A stretch of DNA of 64,000 nt from Chloroflexota bacterium (GCA_004347695.1 SLTK01000009.1:258328-322327), one strand, 5' to 3'. Shown: positions 24,650-33,870, counted from the stretch's first letter. The notes: a model not told the origin generated them from the letters alone. Program-made: numbers and translations.

Positions 24650-25352
24650 GGGGTGGAAAGCTCTACAGAAGATACTGGTTATTTTGGCCCATCCGGATGA
24701 CCCCGAGTTTTTTCTGGGGGGCAGCATTGGGCGTTGGACCGGGATGGGTCACAAGGTGGATTATTGCCTGTTCACGCGCGGCGATAAAGGAGTAAACGGA
24801 AAGATTGTTGATCCTTTAGAACTGGCAAAATTGCGCGAGGGAGAACAGCAAGCTGCCGCCGCCGTTCTTGGGGTGAAATCCGTTCAATTCCTGAATTATG
24901 AGGATGGTTATTTGACGCCAGACCTGAACGCCCGGCGGGAGGTGGTGCGGGTTATCCGTACCATGAAACCCGATATCGTTGTCTCCTGCGACCCGACCAA
25001 CTATTTTCACCGCGCCAACCGGATCAATCATCCCGACCACCGCGCTGCCGGCCAGATAGTGGCCGATGCAGTATTTCCGGCTGCCGGCAATCCACTTTTC
25101 TTCCCTGAATTGCGCGCGGATGGTCTGGAAGCCCATAACGTCAAGGAGCTGTGGCTGTCACTGCCTATTGCTGCGGATATCAGCCTGGATGTGACTTCTA
25201 CCTGGGTTTTGAAATTCGAAGCGCTCAAACAACACAAAAGTCAGATTGCAGATGTAGAGGAATTGCACAAGAATTTATGGAGCCGCCGGACGCCTGACAG
25301 CAGCGACGAACATCCGCAGTTTCTGGAACATTTCCGCCGAATCATTTTTTAG
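24630..25352 (+). CDS. PIG-L family deacetylase
   Basis: A 240-residue hydrolase of the LmbE/PIG-L fold. The zinc motif AHPDDPEFFLGG lies near residue 20, with the second metal/active-site part HRANRINHPDHRAAG further on. Family members remove N-acetyl groups from GlcNAc-type substrates, as in mycothiol or bacillithiol synthesis. I chose GTG at 24630: AGGGGAGG ends 7 bases upstream and homology begins just after. This start overlaps the end of ricT by 20 bases. Earlier ATGs would lie deep inside ricT. Confidence 0.88.
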   Translation: MAAGETEGWKALQKILVILAHPDDPEFFLGGSIGRWTGMGHKVDYCLFTRGDKGVNGKIVDPLELAKLREGEQQAAAAVLGVKSVQFLNYEDGYLTPDLNARREVVRVIRTMKPDIVVSCDPTNYFHRANRINHPDHRAAGQIVADAVFPAAGNPLFFPELRADGLEAHNVKELWLSLPIAADISLDVTSTWVLKFEALKQHKSQIADVEELHKNLWSRRTPDSSDEHPQFLEHFRRIIF

Positions 25353-25377
25353 TTAAAACCAACCAGGGAGGCAAACC

Positions 25378-26565
25378 ATGCACCCAATCCTTGCCCGCGC
25401 GCGGGAACTTAAAGACAGGACGGTTGATTGGCGGCGTGATTTGCATGCACACCCCGAGCTCGGCTTTCAGGAAGTGCGTACGAGCGCGCTGGTTGCGAAA
25501 GAGTTGCTGCGGTTGGGTTACCGGGTCGAAACCGGCGCCGGGAAAACCGGCGTGGTAGGCGTTCTGGCGGGGGAAAAGCCGGGTGCATGCATCCTGCTGC
25601 GCTTTGACATGGACGGATTGCCTATCCAGGAGGAGACGGGGGCTGAATACACCTCCATTAATCCGGGCGTGATGCATGCCTGCGGACACGATGGTCATGT
25701 GGCAGTTGGCTTGACCGTGGCGAACCTGCTTGCTGAGAAGGTGGAGGGCATTCAAGGGACGATCAAGCTGAATTTTCAACCCGCCGAAGAAGGGCTTGGC
25801 GGCGCTGCAGTCATGATCAGAGACGGCGTATTGCGAAACCCGCCGCCAAAAGCTGCGCTCGGGTTGCATTTATGGAATGAGCAGCCCGTTGGGTGGGCGG
25901 CCATCACCGCCGGTGCTTTCAAGGCCAGCTCCGATATGTTCAGGGTCAAAATCAGCGGTAAGGGCGGGCACGGCGCACTGCCGCAAAACACTACGGATCC
26001 GCTGTTGACCGGCGCAATGGTGGTGAATGCTTTACAAAGCGTTGTTTCGCGCAACGTCTCGCCCTTGCAGCCGGCTGTGATCAGTGTGACGCAATTTCAG
26101 GGCGGGACGGCGTTGAACATCATTCCGGACGAGATTACTCTGGGCGGTACGGTTCGAACCTATGATGCCGAGTTACGCAACCTTATCATAGGGCGGATGA
26201 AGACCATTATAGAAGGTGTGAGCGCTTCGCTGGGGTGCGCGGCAGAATTCGAAATTGTAGAGCACACGCCGGCTGTGACCAACGCAGCCGACGCTGCGGC
26301 GGTGGTACAAAAGGCCGCACTTGCAGTCGAACCAGGTATTGTTATTGATGAGACGTATCGTTCCAGTGTGTCGGAGGATATGTCGTTATTTTTGCAGGCG
26401 GTTCCGGGTTGCTTCTTTTTTATGGGAAGTGCGCCCGTGGATCCCAGAAAACGCTTTGGACACCACCATCCCAAATTTGATATCGATGAGGACGCGCTAC
26501 CGCTGGCAGCCGGGATTCTCACTCAGGCTGCGCTTTCGATGCTGGCTAAACTGGCTGGAGAATAA
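25378..26565 (+). CDS. M20 family amidohydrolase (IAA-amino acid/hippurate hydrolase type)
   Basis: A 395-residue metallopeptidase. Motifs in order: HAHPELGFQE, DMDGLPIQEETG, HACGHDGH (binuclear metal site), FQPAEEG, and a dimerisation insert with GKGGHGALPQNTTDP. This is the M20D pattern of N-acyl-amino-acid amidohydrolases. The exact substrate cannot be read from sequence. GGGAGG precedes the ATG. It follows the PIG-L gene by 25 bases and precedes the metal-receptor gene by 2. Confidence 0.92.
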   Translation: MHPILARARELKDRTVDWRRDLHAHPELGFQEVRTSALVAKELLRLGYRVETGAGKTGVVGVLAGEKPGACILLRFDMDGLPIQEETGAEYTSINPGVMHACGHDGHVAVGLTVANLLAEKVEGIQGTIKLNFQPAEEGLGGAAVMIRDGVLRNPPPKAALGLHLWNEQPVGWAAITAGAFKASSDMFRVKISGKGGHGALPQNTTDPLLTGAMVVNALQSVVSRNVSPLQPAVISVTQFQGGTALNIIPDEITLGGTVRTYDAELRNLIIGRMKTIIEGVSASLGCAAEFEIVEHTPAVTNAADAAAVVQKAALAVEPGIVIDETYRSSVSEDMSLFLQAVPGCFFFMGSAPVDPRKRFGHHHPKFDIDEDALPLAAGILTQAALSMLAKLAGE

Positions 26566-26567
26566 TC

Positions 26568-27446
26568 ATGCCAGTACTGGAATCCCTGACTGAATTGAGC
26601 CACACCCCGGAACGGATCGTCTCGCTGGTGCCATCCATGACCGAGAGCCTGTTTGACCTGGGATTGGGTGGGGCGGTAGTGGGAGTCAGCGATTATTGCA
26701 CCCGACCAGAGGGAAAGCTGGAGGGAATTAGCCGGATTGGCGGACCGAAGACCATTGATGCTGCACAAATCCTGGCATTGCACCCTGACCTGGTGATCGC
26801 CAACCGTGAAGAAAATGAGCGAGAAGCGGTGTTGGCGTTGGCGGAAAAGGTGCAAGTTTGGGTATCCTTTCCGCTCACCGTGCAGGATGTGTTGCGCGAT
26901 TTGTGGACATTGGCTTACCTGGGCAGGAGCCAGCAAGCATTGATGCGCATGCGTCTGTTGGAAACTGCAGTGGAAATGGCAGAGGAAACCCTGGAAGAGG
27001 GGAGCGGCATGCGCTATTTTTGCCCGATCTGGCAGGGACAAGCAGGTGATACGCGCTGGTGGATGACCTTCAATCAGCAAAGCTATAGCAGCGATTTGTT
27101 ACGGCTGCTGGGGGGTGCGAATTGCTTCGCGCAGCGCCAGCGGCGTAATCCATTGGCGGCCGACCTGGATGCGGCCGTAGCGGTTGAGCCGGGAACCTAC
27201 GACCGGCGTTATCCACGGGTCACAAAAAGCGAAATCATCGCTGCTCAGCCGGATGCAATTTTGCTACCGGATGAGCCTTTTGCGTATAGTCAACGCAATG
27301 TGGAAGAATTTCGTTCGATCTTTGCTGAAACCCCGGCTGTGAAACAAAGTAAGGTCGTTTTGGTGGACGGCAGCCTGATCACCTGGTGCGGAACCAGACT
27401 AGGGCTGGCGCTAAGTGAATTGGCAGATGTGTTCCGGGCCGGTTAA
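26568..27446 (+). CDS. Helical-backbone metal receptor (BtuF-like), no signal peptide
   Basis: A 292-residue protein of the periplasmic-binding-protein class III fold: IVSLVPSMTESLFDLGLG, VVGVSDYC, RIGGPKTIDAAQILALHPDLVIA. These are hallmarks of cobalamin or ferric-siderophore receptors such as BtuF. No signal peptide or lipobox precedes the domain and no ABC permease or ATPase genes are nearby, so it may be cytoplasmic. Ligand unknown. It follows the M20 gene by 2 bases, so co-expression with amidohydrolase and deacetylase is likely. Confidence 0.82.
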   Translation: MPVLESLTELSHTPERIVSLVPSMTESLFDLGLGGAVVGVSDYCTRPEGKLEGISRIGGPKTIDAAQILALHPDLVIANREENEREAVLALAEKVQVWVSFPLTVQDVLRDLWTLAYLGRSQQALMRMRLLETAVEMAEETLEEGSGMRYFCPIWQGQAGDTRWWMTFNQQSYSSDLLRLLGGANCFAQRQRRNPLAADLDAAVAVEPGTYDRRYPRVTKSEIIAAQPDAILLPDEPFAYSQRNVEEFRSIFAETPAVKQSKVVLVDGSLITWCGTRLGLALSELADVFRAG

Positions 27447-27491
27447 GCTAGGTTATGTAAACCGTCAAAAATTATTTTACAAACTCCGCCA

Positions 27492-27632
27492 TGTCATGCT
27501 GCCCGCACTCACAGAGCACCCCTTGGGTGGGACACGCTGCGAGTGAGCGAAGCGAAGCATCTCGTTATAAATCAAGCATATTTCCGGCTTACAACGAGAC
27601 TCTTCGGTCGCTTCGCTCACTCAGAGTGACAT
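27492..27632. repeat. TGTCATGCTG-family palindromic repeat element
   Basis: Ends ATGTCATGCTG and CAGAGTGACAT are imperfect inverted repeats 141 bases apart overall. Inside, TGAGCGAAGCGAAGCATCTCGTT pairs with AACGAGACTCTTCGGTCGCTTCGCTCA. No coding potential. Related copies lie at 52.3-52.4 kb. Confidence 0.65.
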
Positions 27633-27952
27633 CAAGTTTCTAGTTACTTTCGACGAAACACTTAGTTCGCCGCGAAACTTTCAAAAAAGGTTTTTGTGCC
27701 TGGTAACGGGAAAAGCTAGTCAAGTCTCGCGAGTTACGAGACTACCGGTGTCCTGTGGAAGGGAAAGTTGGCTTCCCAGATCAGCGCAGATTGCTTCGAC
27801 CTCTCCGAGGTCTCGCAACGACAAAAACGGTTTCCGAGAGCGTAGCGGGTGAACCGGGGTCGTTTTGCCGCGCGCGGTGGCTCACGCAGAGCGCGTAATG
27901 AAGAATCAGGCTGAATGGAATGAAGTGCAGGAAAATCACAGGAAAACCAGAC
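27633..27952. other. Intergenic region with several hairpins
   Basis: No gene seen. It contains a perfect hairpin AGTCTCG/CGAGACT (27723-27743) and further imperfect inverted repeats around 27795-27870 (GACCTC/GAGGTC; AACGAC/GTCGTT). These look like remains of small repeats and not a regulatory leader, because the promoter of the next gene lies further downstream. Confidence 0.5.
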
Positions 27953-27981
27953 TTGACTGGCAAAAACCTGTGTGCTATACT
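27953..27981 (+). promoter_or_regulatory. Promoter of the GntR/FadR-type regulator
   Basis: TTGACT (27953-27958), 17-base spacer, TATACT (27976-27981), about 58 bases before the ATG. Confidence 0.75.
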
Positions 27982-27993
27982 CATATCGTCTGA

Positions 27994-28018
27994 ATAATCT
28001 GATTAATCAAATGATTAT
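27994..28018. promoter_or_regulatory. Candidate autoregulatory operator
   Basis: The perfect palindrome TGATTAATCA (28000-28009) sits within a wider inverted pair ATAATC/GATTAT, just downstream of the -10 box and before the regulator's start. GntR-family proteins commonly bind such short palindromes next to their own gene. Confidence 0.5.
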
Positions 28019-28038
28019 ATTCTTGATCTGAGTTTCAC

Positions 28039-28743
28039 ATGCTACGCGATCAAATTCCATCCGACCGGTTATCTGAATTTTTGTGTTATTTGGCCTGTAA
28101 TGATTCAAACGGGCAGGGAGATCGCATTCCGCCGCTGGCAGAGTTGAGCACCGAACTGGGACTCAGTGTAGCGAGTTTGCGGGAACAGCTCGAGGTAGCC
28201 AAAGCCATGGGCCTGGTTGAAGCACGTCCGCGTACCGGAATTCGCAAGCTTCCTTACACATTCCGCCCGGCGGTAGTCCAAAGTTTGAATTATGGGCTGG
28301 TGGTTTCGCCTGAGGCTTTCAAGAACTACTCGGATTTGCGTAATCATATCGAAGCAGCCTACTGGTCGCAAGCAGTACAATCGCTCAACGAGACCGATCA
28401 TGCTGAACTACGCAGTCTGATCGCGCGCGCCCGCGAAAAATTACACGGCCAACCAGTCCAAATTCCACACGCCGAACACCGCGCGCTACATCTTTTAATC
28501 TATAAACGACTGAACAACCCATTTGTAACCGGGCTTTTGGAAGCTTATTGGGAAGTGTACGAAGCGTTTGGCTTGAATGTCTATTCCGATCTGGAATACC
28601 ATGTTCGGGTTTGGGATTACCACGCCCGCATGGTCGATGCCATCTGCAATCGCAACTTCACAGTTGGTTATGAGGCGTTGATGGAGCACATGGATTTGAT
28701 CTATCAGCGCGAAAAAAGGCCTGTGAACCAGGCATTCGAATAA
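28039..28743 (+). CDS. GntR family regulator, FadR/FCD subgroup
   Basis: A 234-residue regulator. The N-terminal winged helix (about 8-75: RIPPLAELSTELGLSVASLREQLEVAKAMGLVEARPRTGI) is shorter and less conserved than standard GntR. The FCD effector domain (about 95-225) is all-helical and keeps candidate metal-binding His residues (HRALHLLIYKRL; YHARMVDAI; EHMDLI). It directly precedes korAB (37 bases), suggesting control of 2-oxoacid oxidation by a carboxylate ligand. Confidence 0.82.
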   Translation: MLRDQIPSDRLSEFLCYLACNDSNGQGDRIPPLAELSTELGLSVASLREQLEVAKAMGLVEARPRTGIRKLPYTFRPAVVQSLNYGLVVSPEAFKNYSDLRNHIEAAYWSQAVQSLNETDHAELRSLIARAREKLHGQPVQIPHAEHRALHLLIYKRLNNPFVTGLLEAYWEVYEAFGLNVYSDLEYHVRVWDYHARMVDAICNRNFTVGYEALMEHMDLIYQREKRPVNQAFE

Positions 28744-28780
28744 CGGCGTACATCACCGCATCATCTGTTAAGGAGTATCT

Positions 28781-30628
28781 ATGTCTCAGCTACAGCCTGC
28801 AGCAGTGAAAGACGGAAAAACCGCGGGCAAGAAGATTGTCAACGAATTCTGCATGACCTTCAGCACCATCAATGGATCGGGCAGTGCAACCGCCAATACC
28901 ATTTTGCTGAGGTCGCTTTTCCGCATGGGGATTCCGGTAAGCGGTAAAAATATTTTTCCATCCAATATCCAGGGGCTGCCAACCTGGTATTCCATCCGGC
29001 TGAGTAAAAAAGGATACCTGGCGCGCGTCGAAAAAGACGACATTGTGGTCGCCATGAACCCCGCGACGATCAGCACAGAGCTGGATTTCATGGTGCCTGG
29101 CGCGGTGTTATTTTATGCGGATGACATCAAAGTGGATCTACCCCGGGAGGATATTGTCGCGTATCCCATGCCGGTTCGTAAATTGATCAAAGAAGCTGAA
29201 GTGCAGCCTAACCTGCGCGATTATGTCGCCAACATGGTTTATGTTGGCATCGTTGCGCAAATGGTTGGGATTGATATGAACGTAATCTACGGCACTCTGG
29301 ATCACCACTTCAAGGGCAAGAAAAAAGCGGTCGATTCGAACTGGGCGATAATCCAAAGCGCAGCCAAATGGGCACAGGAAAACCTGGAAAAGCGCGACCG
29401 GTATTTTGTTGAAAAAATGCCCCCGCTCAAGGATGTCATTATGGTTGATGGCAATACCGCCTCTGCGCTGGGTTCGATCTATGGCGGCGTTCAATTCACG
29501 GCCTGGTATCCTATTACGCCCGCATCCAGCCTGGCTGAAACCACGATCGAATATTTGCCGGAACTGCGCACTGACCCTGCCACGGGGAAAGCAACTTATG
29601 CAGTGGTCCAGGCAGAAGATGAACTGGCAGCCATTGGCATGGCAGTCGGCGCCGGTTGGGCTGGTCTGCGCTCCATGACCTCCACTTCCGGGCCGGGCAT
29701 TTCCCTGATGGGCGAATACCTTGGCCTGGCGTACTATGCTGAGGTGCCGGTGGTCGTGTGGGATGTGCAGCGCGTTGGCCCATCTACAGGTTTGCCGACC
29801 CGCACTGCCCAGGGTGACCTGACGCAGATTCATTTCCTCAGCCACGGGGACACCCAGTTTGTCATTCTGCTGCCGGGAGACGCCAAAGAATGTTTCGAAT
29901 TCGGTTGGAAGGCGTTTGATATTGCTGAACGGCTGCAAACGCCAGTCTTCATCCTGACGGATCTTGATCTTGGGATGAATACTCACATGGTCAAGCGCTT
30001 TGATTATCCGGATCGACCCATGGACCGCGGGAAGGTGCTGTGGGAAGAGGACATTCAAAAGCTTGTGGATGAAGGAAAAGCCTGGGGCCGTTACCTGGAC
30101 ATGGATGGCGACGGCATTCCGTATCGCACCATACCCGGCAATCGCAATGTACATGCGGCCTATTTTACCCGCGGCACCGGTCATGATGAAATGGCCCGCT
30201 ATACCGAAGATCAACACAGTTGGGAAAACGGGTTAAACCGGCTGAAAAAGAAACTCGAAGGGAACAAACAACTGTATCCCAAACCGGTGGTCGAGAAAAT
30301 GGCCAAAGCGAAATTCGCCATTATCGGGTATGGCTCCACCGGGCCGGCGATCCAGGAAGCCCGAGATCTGCTGGCCGAAAAGGGTATCCCGACTGATTTC
30401 CTGCGGATACGCTCGCTGCCATTCTCGGATGATATTTGCGACATGCTGCATGCCTATGACCGCATTTATGTGGTTGAGATGAACCGCGATGGCCAGATGC
30501 GTCAGCTACTGGCCATGAATTACTCGGATTGCGGCGCAAAACTGCACCAGGTTTCGCACACCGACGGCATGCCGCTCTCCGCCGAATGGATTTTCAACAC
30601 CATTCTGGCTCTCGAGGAGGAGAAATAA
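28781..30628 (+). CDS. korA: 2-oxoacid:ferredoxin oxidoreductase, alpha subunit (gamma-alpha fusion)
   Basis: A 615-residue subunit combining the gamma-type domain (about 20-200: GSGSATANTILLRSLFRMG) with the alpha domain (about 218-610: GNTASALGSIYGGVQFTAWYPITPAS, then TSTSGPGISLMGE and a C-terminal transketolase-like part). It oxidises 2-oxoacids such as 2-oxoglutarate to acyl-CoA with reduction of ferredoxin, together with KorB. AAGGAG lies before the ATG. The beta gene starts one base after the stop. Confidence 0.92.
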   Translation: MSQLQPAAVKDGKTAGKKIVNEFCMTFSTINGSGSATANTILLRSLFRMGIPVSGKNIFPSNIQGLPTWYSIRLSKKGYLARVEKDDIVVAMNPATISTELDFMVPGAVLFYADDIKVDLPREDIVAYPMPVRKLIKEAEVQPNLRDYVANMVYVGIVAQMVGIDMNVIYGTLDHHFKGKKKAVDSNWAIIQSAAKWAQENLEKRDRYFVEKMPPLKDVIMVDGNTASALGSIYGGVQFTAWYPITPASSLAETTIEYLPELRTDPATGKATYAVVQAEDELAAIGMAVGAGWAGLRSMTSTSGPGISLMGEYLGLAYYAEVPVVVWDVQRVGPSTGLPTRTAQGDLTQIHFLSHGDTQFVILLPGDAKECFEFGWKAFDIAERLQTPVFILTDLDLGMNTHMVKRFDYPDRPMDRGKVLWEEDIQKLVDEGKAWGRYLDMDGDGIPYRTIPGNRNVHAAYFTRGTGHDEMARYTEDQHSWENGLNRLKKKLEGNKQLYPKPVVEKMAKAKFAIIGYGSTGPAIQEARDLLAEKGIPTDFLRIRSLPFSDDICDMLHAYDRIYVVEMNRDGQMRQLLAMNYSDCGAKLHQVSHTDGMPLSAEWIFNTILALEEEK

Positions 30629-30629
30629 A

Positions 30630-31664
30630 ATGGCTACTCAAACTGCCGTCAATTTAGCGGGCTTAACTCGTAATGATTACAAAGGCGCGCCCAGCACACT
30701 GTGCCAGGGCTGCGGGCATAATTCGATCTCCAGCCAGATCGTGGCAGCACTGTACGAACTGAACATAGTCCCGGAAAATGTGGTGAAATTCAGCGGTATC
30801 GGCTGCTCGAGTAAAAGCCCGACCTACTTCCTGAACCGTTCCTTTGGTTTCAACGGGTTGCACGGCCGCATGGCGGCATTGGCGACCGGCGCCATGTTTG
30901 GCGATGTGACTTTGAAGGCCATCGGAGTCAGCGGCGATGGCGATACCGCCAGCATTGGCATGGGCGGGTTCAAACACATGGTACGGCGCAATGTGCCGAT
31001 GGTTTACATCGTCGAAAATAACGGGGTGTACGGTCTGACTAAAGGCCAATTCTCAGCCACTGCCGAAAAAGGCCTGGAACTCAAACGCCAGGGTCGGAAT
31101 GTCTTCGGCCCGGTCGATATTTGCATGGAGGCGCTGGCATCCAGCGCAACGTTTGTAGCTCGCTCGTTTGCCGGCGACCCGAAACAGGTGAAGGAAATCC
31201 TCAAGGCAGCCTTCAGCCACAATGGTATTGCAGTGATCGATATCATCAGCCCATGCGTGACTTTCCACAACAAGGAAGATTCATTCCACTCTTATACCTG
31301 GGGCAAGGCGCACGAATCGCCGCTGCATGACATCTCTTATGTTGCGCCGCGGGACGAGATTTACATCGAAGATTACGAAGAAGGAACCACCCAGGAAGTG
31401 ACGCTGCACGACGGCGCGACTTTAGTGCTGAAAAAGCTGGAAAAAGAATATGACCCATGCAACATCTATGATGCATACCGGGTCATCGAAGAAGCAGAGC
31501 GCAATCACTGGCTGCTTACCGGCATCTTCTATATCGAGACAGAGGCGCCGACGCTGTTCGACAGCCATAATTTGGTCGAGACGCCGCTTAACCGGCTCAA
31601 GCCGGAGGAATTGCGACCTGCCGCCGAAACGCTAGACAAGCTGATGGCGAATTTCGCCCAATAG
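30630..31664 (+). CDS. korB: 2-oxoacid:ferredoxin oxidoreductase, beta subunit
   Basis: A 344-residue TPP-binding subunit: CQGCGHNS near residue 24, GIGCSSKSP, the TPP/Mg motif GDGDTASIGMGG with NNGVYGLTKGQ, and cysteines suited to a [4Fe-4S] cluster. It pairs with KorA. The exact 2-oxoacid (2-oxoglutarate or pyruvate) cannot be settled by motif. GAGGAG lies within the korA end. A terminator follows about 130 bases later. Confidence 0.92.
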   Translation: MATQTAVNLAGLTRNDYKGAPSTLCQGCGHNSISSQIVAALYELNIVPENVVKFSGIGCSSKSPTYFLNRSFGFNGLHGRMAALATGAMFGDVTLKAIGVSGDGDTASIGMGGFKHMVRRNVPMVYIVENNGVYGLTKGQFSATAEKGLELKRQGRNVFGPVDICMEALASSATFVARSFAGDPKQVKEILKAAFSHNGIAVIDIISPCVTFHNKEDSFHSYTWGKAHESPLHDISYVAPRDEIYIEDYEEGTTQEVTLHDGATLVLKKLEKEYDPCNIYDAYRVIEEAERNHWLLTGIFYIETEAPTLFDSHNLVETPLNRLKPEELRPAAETLDKLMANFAQ

Positions 31665-31677
31665 GGTTTATCCTTGC

Positions 31678-31765
31678 CGTTCCCTGAGCCTGTCGAAGGG
31701 TGCGGCAAATCAGGTGTCCTCGACGCACAAAAAAAAGGATAGCCCTTTGGCAGGCTCAAGGAACG
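31678..31765. repeat. 23-base imperfect inverted repeat element
   Basis: CGTTCCCTGAGCCTGTCGAAGGG (31678-31700) and its imperfect complement at 31743-31765 match at 20 of 23 positions. The arm resembles the common dispersed 'CCTGAGCCTGTCGAAGG' bacterial repeat. It lies between korB and its terminator. Confidence 0.6.
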
Positions 31766-31797
31766 ATGGGCACGGGAATGGTTTTATTAAAAAGGGG

Positions 31798-31839
31798 GCG
31801 GTCGGTTTTCCCGTAAAAAGTAGCCGACCGCTTTTTTTT
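31798..31839 (+). terminator. Terminator between convergent korB and rhodanese genes
   Basis: GCGGTCGG/CCGACCGC arms followed by TTTTTTTT on the plus strand. The opposite strand has CCCCCTTTTT after the hairpin, so it may serve both directions. Confidence 0.85.
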
Positions 31840-31842
31840 GTA

Positions 31843-32712
31843 TTATTTCTCGCTGCCGCGGGCAACTGGCCGGGAGGGATCGCGAATCCATTCGGACCAG
31901 GAGCCGGCGTACAGCCGCGCCAGGGGCAGACCGGCTACCGCCATGGCAACCAGGTGATGGGCCGATGTGACGCCTGAGCCGCAGTAAACTACTGCTTTCT
32001 CGGTAGGCGTGGTGCCCATGAGGGTTAAAAATGCTTCGCTCAAATCATCAGCCGGTAAGAACTGGCCATCCCGATCCAGGTTCAAACCGTGAAACCGGTT
32101 GACCGATCCAGGGATATGCCCGGCAACCGGATCGAGCGGTTCGAATTCGCCACGGAAGCGTTCGGGCGCGCGCGCATCGATGAGCGGGAAATCATGTTCT
32201 GCTGATAAAGCCTGCATTTCGCCGGTGGTGACCACCATGCGGTGATCCGGCGCGCCGGTAAATCGAACCCGGGAGTTGGTGTGATTGCCGGCTTCAGTCG
32301 GGTAACCAAATAACCCGCGCCAACGGCTGTAACCGCCGTCCAACACGGCCACCCGGTCATGGCCGTAATACTTGAGCAGCCACCACAGCCGGGCAGCATA
32401 ACTGCCGCCGGTGGTGTCATAGACGATTACCTGTTTGCTGCGGTCGATGCCAAGCCGGCCAAGTTTTTCGCGGAAGGTATCCGGTTCGGGGAGGGGATGC
32501 CGACCGTTCAATGCTGTGCGGGGACCGGACAGGTCATAATCCAGATGGGCATAAACGGCACCGGGAATGTGGGAATAGAGATAATCCCCAAAACCCCAAT
32601 CGGGGTTGGCAAGGTCGAAGCGACAGTCAACGATCACCCAATCAGGCTGACCGAGATAGGTCTTGAGTTCTTCGGCAGAAATGATACTCGTATAGCCAGT
32701 GTTGGAGGTCAT
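31843..32712 (-). CDS. Thiosulfate/3-mercaptopyruvate sulfurtransferase (tandem rhodanese)
   Basis: A 289-residue protein with two rhodanese domains. The first (about 10-140) is structural: VDCRFDLANPDWGFGDY, HIPGAVYAHLDYDLS. The second carries the active-site loop CGSGVTS (about 241-247) with the persulfide-forming cysteine. CGSGVT is the loop typical of mercaptopyruvate-type enzymes, CRxGxR of thiosulfate-type. No signal peptide. It starts 20 bases downstream of the GNAT-like gene end. Confidence 0.9.
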   Translation of the reverse strand: MTSNTGYTSIISAEELKTYLGQPDWVIVDCRFDLANPDWGFGDYLYSHIPGAVYAHLDYDLSGPRTALNGRHPLPEPDTFREKLGRLGIDRSKQVIVYDTTGGSYAARLWWLLKYYGHDRVAVLDGGYSRWRGLFGYPTEAGNHTNSRVRFTGAPDHRMVVTTGEMQALSAEHDFPLIDARAPERFRGEFEPLDPVAGHIPGSVNRFHGLNLDRDGQFLPADDLSEAFLTLMGTTPTEKAVVYCGSGVTSAHHLVAMAVAGLPLARLYAGSWSEWIRDPSRPVARGSEK

Positions 32713-32732
32713 GGCAATTTTCCTGGCAGGAA

Positions 32733-33851
32733 TTATAAAACAAGACGATAGAGGCGATGACGTTTGTGCACACGGACGCCAACCGTTTGCATATCGGAAA
32801 AGCTGTTGAAATTACGTTCGTCAATCTGAATCATCTCAGCGTACTCAGCTTCAACAGCGCGCAGACTGCGTTCGACCTCTGCATAGAGCATGATGTTTGC
32901 GCCGCGTCCCTGGTACTCTGGCAGTAAGCCCAGGCCGTTCAAGTCCACATGCCGGGTATCGCGCATCGCGCGCAGCAGCACGACCCAGCCGAAGGGCCAC
33001 AGCCGTCCGTGAGTTTTTTGCAGTGCGCGATTGATGTTAGGGTACCCCAAAATAAAGCCAGCAATTTTTTCGTCCTGAGTAATAATTTTGATCAGACGTG
33101 GATCGGCAATTTGATAAATGTTTTGCGCCATTAAAGTAAATTCATCCGGCGTGGTTGGAAAATAATTCGGATTTTCCAGGAAAGCTTCGCGGTATACCAG
33201 ATCGACCATGGGGATCCAGGGTTTCAGGTCACGCTTGCGTTTGAACTGGAGCACCTTGAAATTGCTGCGTTCAGCAACCCGGTCGGCGGCAGCAAATACT
33301 TTTTCCGGTAATTGATCAGAACGAATCATATAACCCGATAAAATATCCGCTTCTTTGGCGAAGCCGTAATTTTCAAGTAAGTTCTGGTAATACGGAAAAT
33401 TGTAAGGGATGCCGACCGCTGGGATTTGGTCAAAACCCTCCACCAACAAGCCAAACCCCTGAGACCGCAGAAACCCGCGCGGACCCAGGATGGATGTGAT
33501 GCCCTGTTGCCTGGCCCAATTCACAGCCGCATCCAGCAGCGCTTTGGCAACTTCCTGGTCGTTGATCAGGTCAAAATTGTAGAAAAAGCCCACTTCCTGT
33601 TTGTAATGATCAGAATAATTGCGATTGTGCAGCACGGCAATCCGGCCAACGACCTCGTTCTGGTTTTGGGCCAGGAAAAACTGCGCTGTGGAATGGCGGT
33701 AAAAAGGGTGGCGTTTCTGGTCGAATACCAGCCGGGCAGCCGGGTGAAGCTCCGGCACCCAGTAGGGGTTGTCACGATAAAGCTGGTGCGGGAAGTCGAT
33801 AAAGCGATTTACGTCGCGGCGGTTGTGCGTGTCAATCGGTTGGATATTCAT
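32733..33851 (-). CDS. GNAT-like N-acetyltransferase domain protein
   Basis: A 372-residue protein starting MNIQPIDTHNRRDVNRFIDFPHQLY. It has an N-terminal GNAT-like half (FFLAQNQNEVVGRIAVLHN) and a C-terminal half with LNGLGLLPEYQGRGANIMLYAEVE, the acetyl-CoA-binding Q/RxxGxG/A region. Substrate unknown. It is a conserved family in environmental bacteria often annotated only as hypothetical or GNAT. It lies 19 bases after pyk on the same strand. Confidence 0.75.
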   Translation of the reverse strand: MNIQPIDTHNRRDVNRFIDFPHQLYRDNPYWVPELHPAARLVFDQKRHPFYRHSTAQFFLAQNQNEVVGRIAVLHNRNYSDHYKQEVGFFYNFDLINDQEVAKALLDAAVNWARQQGITSILGPRGFLRSQGFGLLVEGFDQIPAVGIPYNFPYYQNLLENYGFAKEADILSGYMIRSDQLPEKVFAAADRVAERSNFKVLQFKRKRDLKPWIPMVDLVYREAFLENPNYFPTTPDEFTLMAQNIYQIADPRLIKIITQDEKIAGFILGYPNINRALQKTHGRLWPFGWVVLLRAMRDTRHVDLNGLGLLPEYQGRGANIMLYAEVERSLRAVEAEYAEMIQIDERNFNSFSDMQTVGVRVHKRHRLYRLVL

Positions 33852-33870
33852 TTGACTGGATTATTTTGGC

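Noticed and set aside
27781..27984. Open frame of 67 codons on the minus strand
   Set aside because: Overlaps repeat-like hairpins and the promoter of the next gene; low-complexity peptide.
29138..30217. Long minus-strand open frame of 359 codons inside korA
   Set aside because: It is a shadow of the korA coding strand; composition bias and lack of motifs show it is not a gene.
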